DNA of 5,867 nt from assembly GCA_028869395.1 (NCBI GenBank), contig JAGWSE010000146.1, positions 1 to 5,867 on the forward strand, read 5' to 3'. Shown piece after piece: positions 1-5,569 of this stretch (its first letter is position 1; each line of letters begins with the position of its first letter). The position numbers and the translations under genes are program-made. Under the pieces are notes generated by a model. That model ran no database searches. It was not told the origin of the DNA and saw only the letters and a program-made list of their open reading frames with translations. Source of the DNA: Alphaproteobacteria bacterium. Lineage in GTDB: Bacteria > Pseudomonadota > Alphaproteobacteria > Caulobacterales > Caulobacteraceae.

Positions 1-44
1 CCGGCCCCGAGGATGATCACCGCAGAGGCCTCAGGCGCAGGCAT
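1..44 (-). CDS. Start of a truncated gene downstream of gmd, possibly a sugar N-acetyltransferase or other Rossmann-fold enzyme
   Basis: Only the first 14 codons plus two bases are in the window. The ATG (44-42) lies inside the last codons of gmd in a different frame, so the two genes overlap by 14 bases, which suggests translational coupling and a shared transcript. The visible N-terminus reads MPAPEASAVIILGAG: a short polar lead, then a hydrophobic beta strand ending in a Gly-rich turn. This is typical of a nucleotide-binding or NeuD/PglD-like N-terminal domain. In Caulobacter crescentus, gmd is followed by O-antigen genes including a perosamine N-acetyltransferase, and that would fit here. 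A reductase/epimerase acting on the GDP-4-keto-6-deoxymannose made by Gmd is an equally reasonable alternative. The existence of the gene is fairly well supported by the overlap and the sensible peptide. The function is a guess. Confidence 0.5.
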   Translation of the reverse strand, partial: MPAPEASAVIILGA

Positions 45-1026
45 GGGCGCGGGCCGCGCTATGCCGGCGAAGATCGGCGTCCACCATCTCGGAGATCATC
101 GCCTCGACGGAGGTGGTGGCCTCCCAGCCGAGCCGCGCGCGGGCCTTGGCGGGATTGCCGATCAGCCGCTCCACCTCGGCGGGGCGGACCAGTCCCGGAT
201 CCACCTCCACGTGGTCTTCCATGCGCAGGCCTGCGTGCTCGAAGGCCATGCGGGCCATGGCCCGGACCGAGGTGGTGCGGCCGGAGGCGATCACATAGTC
301 GTCGGGCGCTTCCTGCTGCAGCATGAGCCACATGGCCCGGACGTAGTCGCGGGTGTGGCCCCAGTCGCGCTCGGCGTCGAGGTTGCCCAGGCGCAGGGTG
401 TCGGCGAGGCCCAGCTTGATGCGCGCCACGCCGTCGGTGACCTTGCGGGTGACGAACTCGATGCCCCGCAGCGGGCTCTCGTGGTTGAAGAGGATGCCGC
501 AGCTGGCGTGCATGCCGAAACTCTCCCGGTAGTTCACCGTCACCCAGTGGGCGTAGAGCTTGGCCACGGCATAGGGCGAGCGCGGATAGAAGGGGGTCGC
601 CTCGTCCTGCACCGGCTGCTGGATGAGGCCGTACATCTCCGAGGACGAGGCCTGGTAGAAGCGCGCCTGCGGGAGCTCCAGGCGCATCGCCTCCAGCATG
701 TTGGTTGCGCCGAGCGCGGTGACTTCGCCGGTGAGGTGCGGCTGGCGCCACGACGAGGTGACGAAGCTCTGGGCGGCGAGGTTGTAGATCTCTTCGGCCT
801 GGCTCTCGCGGCAGATGCGGATAATCGAGCCGAGGTCGAGCAGGTCGCCGTCGAGCAGCCGGACCTGGTCCAGGATCCCCAGCCACTTCAGGCGCTCGCC
901 CATGAACTCGGCCGACCCCGAGCGGCGGACCAGCCCGAACACCTCGTAGCCCTTCTCGAGGAGGAAGGCCGCCAGGTAGGCGCCGTCCTGCCCTGTGATC
1001 CCGGTGATCAAGGCGCGTCGGTTCAT
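31..1026 (-). CDS. gmd: GDP-mannose 4,6-dehydratase
   Basis: This 331-residue cytoplasmic enzyme of the extended short-chain dehydrogenase/reductase family converts GDP-D-mannose to GDP-4-keto-6-deoxy-D-mannose. That product is the branch point to GDP-rhamnose, GDP-fucose and GDP-perosamine for surface polysaccharides. Visible features are the NADP-binding GITGQDG turn (residues 9-15), LVRRS at 32-36, NLAAQSFV (82-89), and the catalytic set S128, E130, Y152 and K156 (QASSSEMYG and SPYAVAK). The family signatures FNHESPLRG (180-188), FVTRK (191-195) and GNLDAERDWGH (214-224) are also present. The length suits the short Pseudomonas-type Gmd rather than the roughly 370-residue enterobacterial form. 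The ATG at 1026 is preceded by AGGGA three bases upstream. It follows the secretion adaptor gene by 73 bases on the same strand, and its 3' end overlaps the next gene by 14 bases. All catalytic residues are intact. Nothing in the window shows which final sugar is made. Confidence 0.96.
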   Translation of the reverse strand: MNRRALITGITGQDGAYLAAFLLEKGYEVFGLVRRSGSAEFMGERLKWLGILDQVRLLDGDLLDLGSIIRICRESQAEEIYNLAAQSFVTSSWRQPHLTGEVTALGATNMLEAMRLELPQARFYQASSSEMYGLIQQPVQDEATPFYPRSPYAVAKLYAHWVTVNYRESFGMHASCGILFNHESPLRGIEFVTRKVTDGVARIKLGLADTLRLGNLDAERDWGHTRDYVRAMWLMLQQEAPDDYVIASGRTTSVRAMARMAFEHAGLRMEDHVEVDPGLVRPAEVERLIGNPAKARARLGWEATTSVEAMISEMVDADLRRHSAARAHACA

Positions 1027-1054
1027 CGGTCCCTAAGGGCTCCGCAAGCGAGTC

Positions 1055-1083
1055 GAGGAGACCGCGTATGGCGCGGTCTCCTC
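1055..1083 (-). repeat. Perfect 12-bp inverted repeat between the adaptor gene and gmd
   Basis: The arms at 1055-1066 (GAGGAGACCGCG) and 1072-1083 (CGCGGTCTCCTC) are exactly complementary and enclose a 5-base loop. This is a very stable GC-rich hairpin in the 73-base gap after the adaptor stop codon. On the minus-strand transcript it is followed by CTCGACTCG and then the gmd ribosome site, with no run of U. It is therefore not a classical intrinsic terminator. It may be an attenuator, a 3'-end stabilising or processing structure, or a partial terminator that lowers gmd expression relative to the transporter. The structure is seen directly; its role is inference. Confidence 0.75.
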
Positions 1084-1099
1084 CGTCCGTCGAGACGTC

Positions 1100-2440
1100 T
1101 CACTGCTCCCGCATGCTCTTGTTCAGCGCATTCGAGAGGGGCTGCCACAGGTACTGCAGCACCGAGCGCGCCCCGGTGGTCACCATCACCTGGGCCGGCA
1201 TGCCGGCCCTGAGCCGTCCGCGGAACTGCGGCGGGAGGTTCGCCGGGGGCACGTTGACGATGGCCATGTAGTAGGCGGTGTGGTTGTTCGGATCGGCGAT
1301 CCGGTCCTTCGAGACCGACTCGATCTGCCCGATGATCACCGGCGTCGTCCGGGAGTGGAAGGCCGGGAACTGCACCTCCGCCTTCTCGCCGGAATGGACG
1401 CTGTCCACGTCGTTGGGCGAGACGTGCGCCTGGACGATCATCTGGCCCTGGTCTGGGGCGATGTCCACGAGCGGCGCGCCCGGGCCGATCACGGCGCCGT
1501 CGGTGAAGACGCGCAGGTTCTGGGCGACGCCGGCCATGGGCGCGGTGATGTTGATGCGGCGCGCCTGGTCCTGGGCGACGATGTAGCGCTGGCGGATGTC
1601 GGCCGCCTGGGTCTCCACGTCCGCCAGCTCCTTGCTGTCGTCCTGGAACATCTGCTGCTGCAGCTCGCGCATCTGCAGCTCGGTCTCGCCGATCGACTTC
1701 TGGGTGCGGGCCTTGTCGGCCAGGGACTTGCCGATCTCGCCCTCGAGCTGGGCCTTCTGCTGCTTGACGGCCAGCAGCCTGGGCTTCGGGACCAGGTCCT
1801 TGTCGTAGAGCTCCTGCAGGCCGGAGATCTCGTCGTTGAGATAGGCGACCTGCTGCTCCATGCTCTTGCGCTCGGTGTCGAGGCCCTGCATCTCCGTCTG
1901 GTATTCGGAGATGCGCGCCTGGAGGATGGCCACCTGGCTTTGCAGGGTGGCGCGCCGCTGCTCGAACTGGCTGCGCTCGTCGGAGATCGCCTGGGCGACC
2001 GTCGGATCGGAGCTCTGGGCCATCACCTCGGGGGAGAAGGTCACCGCAGGCTTGTTGTCGCGCTCGGCCTCCAGCCGGTCGCGCCGGGCCAGCAGGCTGA
2101 ACAGCTGCGAGCGGGTGATGTTGAGCGAGGCTTCGGTCTGCACCGGGTCGAGCTCGAAGAGCACCTGGCCCGCCTGCACGTGGTCCCCGTCATGCACGAG
2201 GATCTTGCGGACAATGCCGCCTTCCAGGTGCTGCACGGTCTGGATGTTCGACAAGGTGGCGACCACGCCCGGTGCGATGACGGCGCTGTTCAGGGGCGCG
2301 GTGGCCGCCCAGATCCCGAAGACGCCGAAGGTCACGCCGATGATGGTCAGGCCGATGGCGGCCGAGCGGCGATAGTTGTGATCAGGCCGCTTGAGGGGGG
2401 CGCCGGCGCCGGACGTTCGAGTGGTGCTGGTAAGGGTCAT
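1100..2440 (-). CDS. Type I secretion membrane fusion protein, HlyD family (RsaE/PrtE-like)
   Basis: This 446-residue periplasmic adaptor would link the inner-membrane ABC exporter to an outer-membrane TolC-type channel. It has a basic cytoplasmic N-terminus, then a single membrane anchor (about 26-46, IGLTIIGVTFGVFGIWAATA). A first lipoyl/barrel half follows, with IAPGVV and HLEGGIV (71-77). A long Gln/Glu/Arg-rich alpha-helical coiled-coil hairpin covers about 101-290. The second lipoyl half contains RINITAPMAGVAQNL (295-309), and a beta-barrel region ends in LRAGMPAQV (410-418) and a C-terminal helix. The LRAGMPA motif and length are typical of the type I secretion HlyD family; Caulobacter RsaE is of similar size. 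The ATG at 2440 has an AGG five bases upstream and begins 14 bases after the stop of the ABC gene, so the two are surely co-transcribed. No truncation or frameshift is visible. The exporter class is clear, but the substrate is not known from this window. Confidence 0.94.
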   Translation of the reverse strand: MTLTSTTRTSGAGAPLKRPDHNYRRSAAIGLTIIGVTFGVFGIWAATAPLNSAVIAPGVVATLSNIQTVQHLEGGIVRKILVHDGDHVQAGQVLFELDPVQTEASLNITRSQLFSLLARRDRLEAERDNKPAVTFSPEVMAQSSDPTVAQAISDERSQFEQRRATLQSQVAILQARISEYQTEMQGLDTERKSMEQQVAYLNDEISGLQELYDKDLVPKPRLLAVKQQKAQLEGEIGKSLADKARTQKSIGETELQMRELQQQMFQDDSKELADVETQAADIRQRYIVAQDQARRINITAPMAGVAQNLRVFTDGAVIGPGAPLVDIAPDQGQMIVQAHVSPNDVDSVHSGEKAEVQFPAFHSRTTPVIIGQIESVSKDRIADPNNHTAYYMAIVNVPPANLPPQFRGRLRAGMPAQVMVTTGARSVLQYLWQPLSNALNKSMREQ

Positions 2441-2454
2441 GGGAGCCTACCGCG

Positions 2455-4176
2455 TCAGGCGTTCGCAGGGGTGGGCGCGGGGACGTTCGCCGCGGGTTGC
2501 ATCAGCTGCTTCAGGATCGGATCCCGGTCCCCGAACTGCACGACCTGGCCATTCTGCATGACCAGCACCTTGTCGGCCACGGACAGCAGGTTGATCTTGT
2601 GGGTCACGAACACGATGGTGCTGCGGCCCTTCAGGTGCATCAGGGCATTGGCCAGCGCCGCCTCGCCGTGCGAATCCAGGTTGGCGTTGGGCTCGTCGAG
2701 GACGATGAGGGCGGGCCGGCGATAGATGGTGCGGGCAAGCGCGATGCGCTGGCGCTGGCCGCCCGAGAGCGTCTGGCCGCCTTCGCCGATCTGGGTCTCG
2801 TAGCCGTCCGGCAGGCTCTGGATGAGCTCGTGGACGCCGGCGATCTGGGCCGCCTCGATCACGTCCTCGCTCTTGAATTCGCCGAAGCGGGCGATGTTCT
2901 CGGCCACGGTGCCTGAGAACAGCTCCACGTCCTGGGGAAGATAGCCCACATAGGGCCCGAGCTGCTGCGGGTCCCAGTGCTTGAGGTCGAAGCCGTCCAG
3001 GCGGATGGCGCCGGCCGCCGTCGGCCAGACGCCGACCAGGGCCCGAGCGAGGCTCGACTTGCCCGCCGCGCTCGGCCCGATCACCGCCACCGAGGTGCCG
3101 GGCTCCACGCCGAAGCTCGCGCCGATCACCGTGGGCCTGGGCCGGCCCGGAGGCGCGACGGTGGCCCCCTCCACGGTGAGGCGGCCCTTCGGGCCCGGCA
3201 GGCTCATCCGCTCGGCGGCGTTGGCGTCGCCCCGGAACAGGGTCTGCAGGCGGTCCCAGGCGTCCCGGGCGCCCACGAAGCCCTTCCACTGGCCGACGGC
3301 CATCTCGATGGGGGCGAGCGCCCGGCCGACGATGATGGAGGCCGCCACCATGGCGCCGGGGGAGGCCTTGCCCTTGATCGCCAGGTAGGCGCCGCCGCCC
3401 AGGATGAGGGTCTGGACGATCTGCCGGAACATCTTGATGCCGGAGATGACCGCCCCGCCGCGGTCGCTGGCCTGCGCCTGCCAGCCGATGAGCTCGTCGC
3501 GGCGCACCTGCCAGCGGCTCTGCAGCCCGGACCACATGCCCATGGCGTGCATCACCTCGGAGTTGCGCAAGGTGGCGGAGGCGTCGCTCTGGGCGGCGAT
3601 GGAGGCCACCGTCGCCCGCTGCAGCGGCGCGCGGGTGAAGTAGTCGTTGGTGATCGCGAGCCCGAGGATCACCGCGCCGGCGATGATGGCGAGCACGCCG
3701 AAATAGGGGTGCAGGATGAAGGCGACGATGACGAACACCGGGGTCCAGGGCACGTCGCAGAAGGAGATCAGGCCGGAGCCGGTGAGGAACTCGCGCACCA
3801 TGTCCACGTCGCGGAACGCCTGCGACCCGCCGGGCCGGTGCTGCACCGTGGCGTCCAGCACGCTCTTGAAGATATGGCCGCGAACCTCGCCGTCGAACTT
3901 GATCCCGGCCCGCACAAGGACCTGGGTGCGCAGCGATTCCAGCGCGCCGTAGACGAAGTACAGGAAGACCGCGATGAGGGTGATGAACACCAGGGTGGTG
4001 GTGCTGCGGCTCTGCAGCACCCGGTCGTAGACCTGCAGCATGTAGAGCGGGCTGACCAGCGCCAGGAGGTTGATGAACAGGCTGAAGAAGACGGCGATTA
4101 GGATCGCCGGGCGCGTCTCGTTGATCGCGCGGTTCAGCTCCGTCGGCTTCTCGGATGTCGAACGATTGAAGATCAT
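2455..4176 (-). CDS. Type I secretion ABC transporter, permease/ATPase (RsaD/PrtD-like)
   Basis: This fused membrane and ATPase half-transporter would power one-step export of an unfolded protein, usually an RTX protein with a C-terminal signal, across both membranes. With the start at 4176 it has 573 residues. Membrane segments lie around 24-46, 58-77, 145-158, 159-176, 252-268 and 273-292. The nucleotide-binding domain has Walker A GPSAAGKS (367-374), Q-loop Gln415 (YLPQD), signature LSGGQ (470-474), Walker B IVLDEP (491-496) with Glu495, D-loop NLD (499-501) and switch His526, so it should be active. There is no N-terminal C39 peptidase or peptidase-like domain. This fits the PrtD/RsaD class rather than HlyB or bacteriocin exporters. 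The protein ends in a Pro/Ala-rich tail. An upstream in-frame ATG at 4218 would add 14 residues but lacks a ribosome site, whereas the ATG at 4176 follows GAGAGG. It is the first gene of the transporter operon. No substrate gene adjoins it here. Confidence 0.95.
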   Translation of the reverse strand: MIFNRSTSEKPTELNRAINETRPAILIAVFFSLFINLLALVSPLYMLQVYDRVLQSRSTTTLVFITLIAVFLYFVYGALESLRTQVLVRAGIKFDGEVRGHIFKSVLDATVQHRPGGSQAFRDVDMVREFLTGSGLISFCDVPWTPVFVIVAFILHPYFGVLAIIAGAVILGLAITNDYFTRAPLQRATVASIAAQSDASATLRNSEVMHAMGMWSGLQSRWQVRRDELIGWQAQASDRGGAVISGIKMFRQIVQTLILGGGAYLAIKGKASPGAMVAASIIVGRALAPIEMAVGQWKGFVGARDAWDRLQTLFRGDANAAERMSLPGPKGRLTVEGATVAPPGRPRPTVIGASFGVEPGTSVAVIGPSAAGKSSLARALVGVWPTAAGAIRLDGFDLKHWDPQQLGPYVGYLPQDVELFSGTVAENIARFGEFKSEDVIEAAQIAGVHELIQSLPDGYETQIGEGGQTLSGGQRQRIALARTIYRRPALIVLDEPNANLDSHGEAALANALMHLKGRSTIVFVTHKINLLSVADKVLVMQNGQVVQFGDRDPILKQLMQPAANVPAPTPANA

Positions 4177-4448
4177 CAGCCTCTCGTCACCGGCCGATCC
4201 TAGCAGCTTCGCCCGCATTGAGGCTGGCTAAGCTCGATCCAACCGGAAGCCCCCGTTTTTCCACGCGCTTCGGACGCCGCAGCTCCTGGAGGGACCCCGG
4301 GAGCCTCGGCGAGGCGCCTCTCTATCCCATCCGCCCGACGCGGCGAAGCGCTCGCTATGCGACCTTTGTGTCGGAAATCGCACGCAGCTTCGCCACGCGA
4401 GACCGGTGTTCCGTCGCCAGATCGCGTCCTCGTCGCCTAGACATGGGG
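4177..4448 (-). promoter_or_regulatory. Spacer upstream of the secretion operon, likely holding its promoter
   Basis: These 272 bases separate the stop of the small exported-protein gene from the ABC start, and I see no convincing gene here on either strand. The spacer is the natural place for the operon promoter, but I could not find a convincing -35/-10 pair. Positions 4282-4320 contain overlapping inverted repeats. GCTCC (4282-4286) faces GGAGC (4300-4304), GCCTC (4303-4307) faces GAGGC (4311-4315) across a GGC loop, and GAGGCGCCTC (4311-4320) is a perfect 10-bp palindrome. No U-run follows on the minus strand, so these are not a standard terminator. They could be an operator or a leader structure. 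Confidence 0.35.
4180..4185 (-). promoter_or_regulatory. Ribosome binding site deciding the ABC transporter start
   Basis: GAGAGG lies on the minus strand three bases before the ATG at 4176, a short but usable spacing. The alternative ATG at 4218 is preceded by CAGCCTCA, with no purine-rich site. The shorter N-terminus (MIFNRSTSEKPTEL) also looks like the compact start of PrtD/RsaD-type exporters. Confidence 0.5.
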
Positions 4449-4973
4449 CTACGGGCGCACGGGCGGCGGGGTCTGCGGGGCGATGTCGCAGCCCTGCCCC
4501 TGCGCCGCCTGCAGGGCCGCCTCGAGGCCGTCGAGCTTGAACTGGCGGTGGTCATGCCACTTGACCGGGCGAAGGTCGACCTCGTGGGCGCCGGCCAGGA
4601 GGCGCAGCGGGACCGCAACCCGCCCGCCGCTCGGGTTGCCGAGGTCGCCGCCCAGCATGGGCGCGCCGAGCCCGGCCGCCTCCACGGCGTGGAGGCCCAC
4701 GTTCTGGGGCGGGCCGCCGTCGACCCGCATCACGGCGTTGGCGGTGTCCACCCCGTCCCCGAACCGGAAGGTGGCGACGCCGCGCCGCACGCTCACCGGG
4801 CCGCGCTGAAGCTCGCACGCTGTGTGTTCGGCGAAGGCGTCCTTGTGCACGTCCAGGCGCCAGCCCTGGATCCCGTAGCGGGAGGTGTGGACGTCGTGGG
4901 GATGGAAGAAGGGCAGGTCCCGGAACGGGTTGGGAAGGGCCGCGAGGAAGGCCAGGGTCACCACATTGATCAT
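4449..4973 (-). CDS. Hypothetical small protein with a hydrophobic, signal-like N-terminus
   Basis: This is a 174-residue protein of no function I can name. It starts with a hydrophobic stretch (MINVVTLAFLAAL, 1-13) followed by PNPF, which could be a short signal sequence or membrane anchor, although the n-region lacks basic residues. The rest is soluble-looking, with an aromatic segment SRYGIQGWRLDVH (31-43), RGVATFRFGDGVDTANAV (64-81), DLGNPSGGRVAVPL (110-123) and an amphipathic end (KLDGLEAALQAAQ). The two cysteines, C53 and C162, could form a disulfide if the protein is exported. The tail is Pro-rich. The ATG at 4973 has GAGGA eight bases upstream. An earlier in-frame TTG at 5015 would add 14 residues including basic ones, but has no good site. 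It lies on the same strand as the secretion operon, 272 bases upstream, where Caulobacter would carry the S-layer gene. It lacks RTX GGxGxD repeats and is too small to be that substrate. Confidence 0.75.
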   Translation of the reverse strand: MINVVTLAFLAALPNPFRDLPFFHPHDVHTSRYGIQGWRLDVHKDAFAEHTACELQRGPVSVRRGVATFRFGDGVDTANAVMRVDGGPPQNVGLHAVEAAGLGAPMLGGDLGNPSGGRVAVPLRLLAGAHEVDLRPVKWHDHRQFKLDGLEAALQAAQGQGCDIAPQTPPPVRP

Positions 4974-4981
4974 CTTCGCGA

Positions 4982-4986
4982 TCCTC
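4982..4986 (-). promoter_or_regulatory. Ribosome binding site favouring the ATG at 4973
   Basis: GAGGA on the minus strand sits eight bases before the ATG at 4973, close to ideal spacing. The longer reading would use TTG at 5015 preceded by CCCGTAGGCG, a weak site. If the longer form is real, the added basic residues would make a more conventional signal-peptide n-region, so the choice is not closed. Confidence 0.5.
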
Positions 4987-5136
4987 GACAGACAGGGACT
5001 TGCCAGCGCCCTCAACGCCTACGGGAGGCCCTCGGGTCACCTGGCCCTCAATGACCGATGCGCCGGCTTGCCGTAGACTGGCGCGAACAACATCCAAGGG
5101 CGCCCCTCCTGAAGACGACGCCCGAGGCGAGGTCAA

Positions 5137-5439
5137 GTGCCGGCGACGGGCGAAGGCGATGGACATGAGGCTGAAGCAGCCAGCGACGGCGTGGTCCCGT
5201 TCGGGCCGGCCCCCGGCGCAACGCCCCCGCCGCAAGCCCCCCGCGGTCCGCGGAAGGGCGCCGCCGCAAGCCGTCGCATCGAGGTCCGCCCGGAGGACGT
5301 CCTGCAGCCGGACCGCAGGCCCTGGGAGCGGCTGAGCCTCGAGCAGGTGGTCGTCCGGGCGATCCTCTTCTCCGCCCTCGTGGTCCTGGGCTTCCTCGCT
5401 ATCGCCGCGGCGGTCGGCAAGGCCGTGCGAGCCTGGTGA
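5137..5439 (+). CDS. Small Pro-rich protein with one C-terminal membrane segment
   Basis: The protein has up to 100 residues and matches no family I recognise. Its first half is Pro/Gly/Ala-rich and probably disordered, with VPFGPAPGATPPPQAP at 20-35. A basic, charged linker follows (SRRIEVRPEDVLQPDRRPWERLS, in part). A single hydrophobic helix then covers about 72-93 (VVRAILFSALVVLGFLAIAA), and the chain ends KAVRAW. It would be a tail-anchored or single-pass inner-membrane protein. The start used is GTG at 5137, with GAGG at 5129-5132 and again at 5124-5127. Codons 6-14 of this reading have unusually A/T-rich third positions (GAA, GAT, GGA, CAT, GCT, GAA, GCA). From about codon 18 the third positions are strongly G/C. 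The true start may therefore be GTG at 5191, giving 82 residues, although that has no clear ribosome site. It is divergent from the gene at 4973 and convergent with the glycosyltransferase to its right. Confidence 0.6.
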   Translation: MPATGEGDGHEAEAASDGVVPFGPAPGATPPPQAPRGPRKGAAASRRIEVRPEDVLQPDRRPWERLSLEQVVVRAILFSALVVLGFLAIAAAVGKAVRAW

Positions 5440-5502
5440 GCGGCTGAGCCAAGCGGGCGAGGTCCGTACAAGCGATGCGCCTCCGAAGCCGGGGTCGCGA
5501 AG

Positions 5503-5569
5503 GAGGCTGTCCGGAGAGAGGTCCGACCAAGAGCTCTTTCCTTGAGGCTGCCTCTCCGAAAGGTCGGCC
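5503..5569. repeat. Repeats with direct flanks and an inverted core between convergent genes
   Basis: Two 26-base units, 5503-5528 and 5544-5569, share the same left end (GAGGCTG) and a similar right end (GGTCCGACC and GGTCGGCC). Their cores are inverted: CGGAGAG at 5512-5518 and CTCTCCG at 5552-5558 are perfectly complementary. GAGGCTGCCTC (5544-5554) is also a small hairpin on its own, and AAGAGCTCTT (5529-5538) is a palindrome. The region lies between the stops of the plus-strand membrane-protein gene and the minus-strand glycosyltransferase gene, so a bidirectional transcription end is plausible. No stem followed directly by a long U-run is present. The remainder of 5440-5569 shows nothing I can name. 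Confidence 0.4.

Noticed and set aside
1055..1083. Intrinsic terminator reading of the hairpin before gmd
   Set aside because: The stem is strong, but neither strand has a T-run after it, so I list it as an inverted repeat only.
13..1212. Plus-strand open frame of 399 codons antisense to gmd
   Set aside because: It lies wholly opposite gmd and the end of the adaptor gene. Its product is rich in Gly, Ala, Arg and His without domain motifs, as expected from the mirror frame of a GC-rich gene.
1280..2725. Plus-strand open frame of 481 codons antisense to the adaptor gene
   Set aside because: The Leu/Val/Gly/Asp/His-rich product has no recognisable fold, and the opposite strand encodes a complete HlyD-family protein.
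2447..3535. Minus-strand open frame of 362 codons within the ABC gene
   Set aside because: It is out of frame with the ABC transporter and Arg/Pro/Gly-rich. The overlapping frame holds all ATPase motifs.
2977..4101. Plus-strand open frame of 374 codons antisense to the ABC gene
   Set aside because: It is a low-complexity Gly/Ala/Asp/His-rich product, a shadow of the transporter gene.
4282..4320. Intrinsic terminator for the small exported-protein gene
   Set aside because: The inverted repeats lie about 130 bases past the stop and are not followed by a U-run on the minus strand.
4218..5054. Plus-strand open frame of 278 codons crossing the spacer and the small exported-protein gene
   Set aside because: Its second half is the mirror of the better-supported minus-strand gene, and its first half shows no coding character or motifs.
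4552..5235. Minus-strand open frame of 227 codons
   Set aside because: It is Arg/Pro-rich, overlaps the better frame at 4449-4973 and the plus-strand membrane-protein gene, and has no recognisable features.
5133..5471. Minus-strand open frame of 112 codons opposite the small membrane-protein gene
   Set aside because: The Ser/Arg/Thr-rich product has no structure-like pattern. The plus strand gives a clear membrane helix with G/C-biased third positions.
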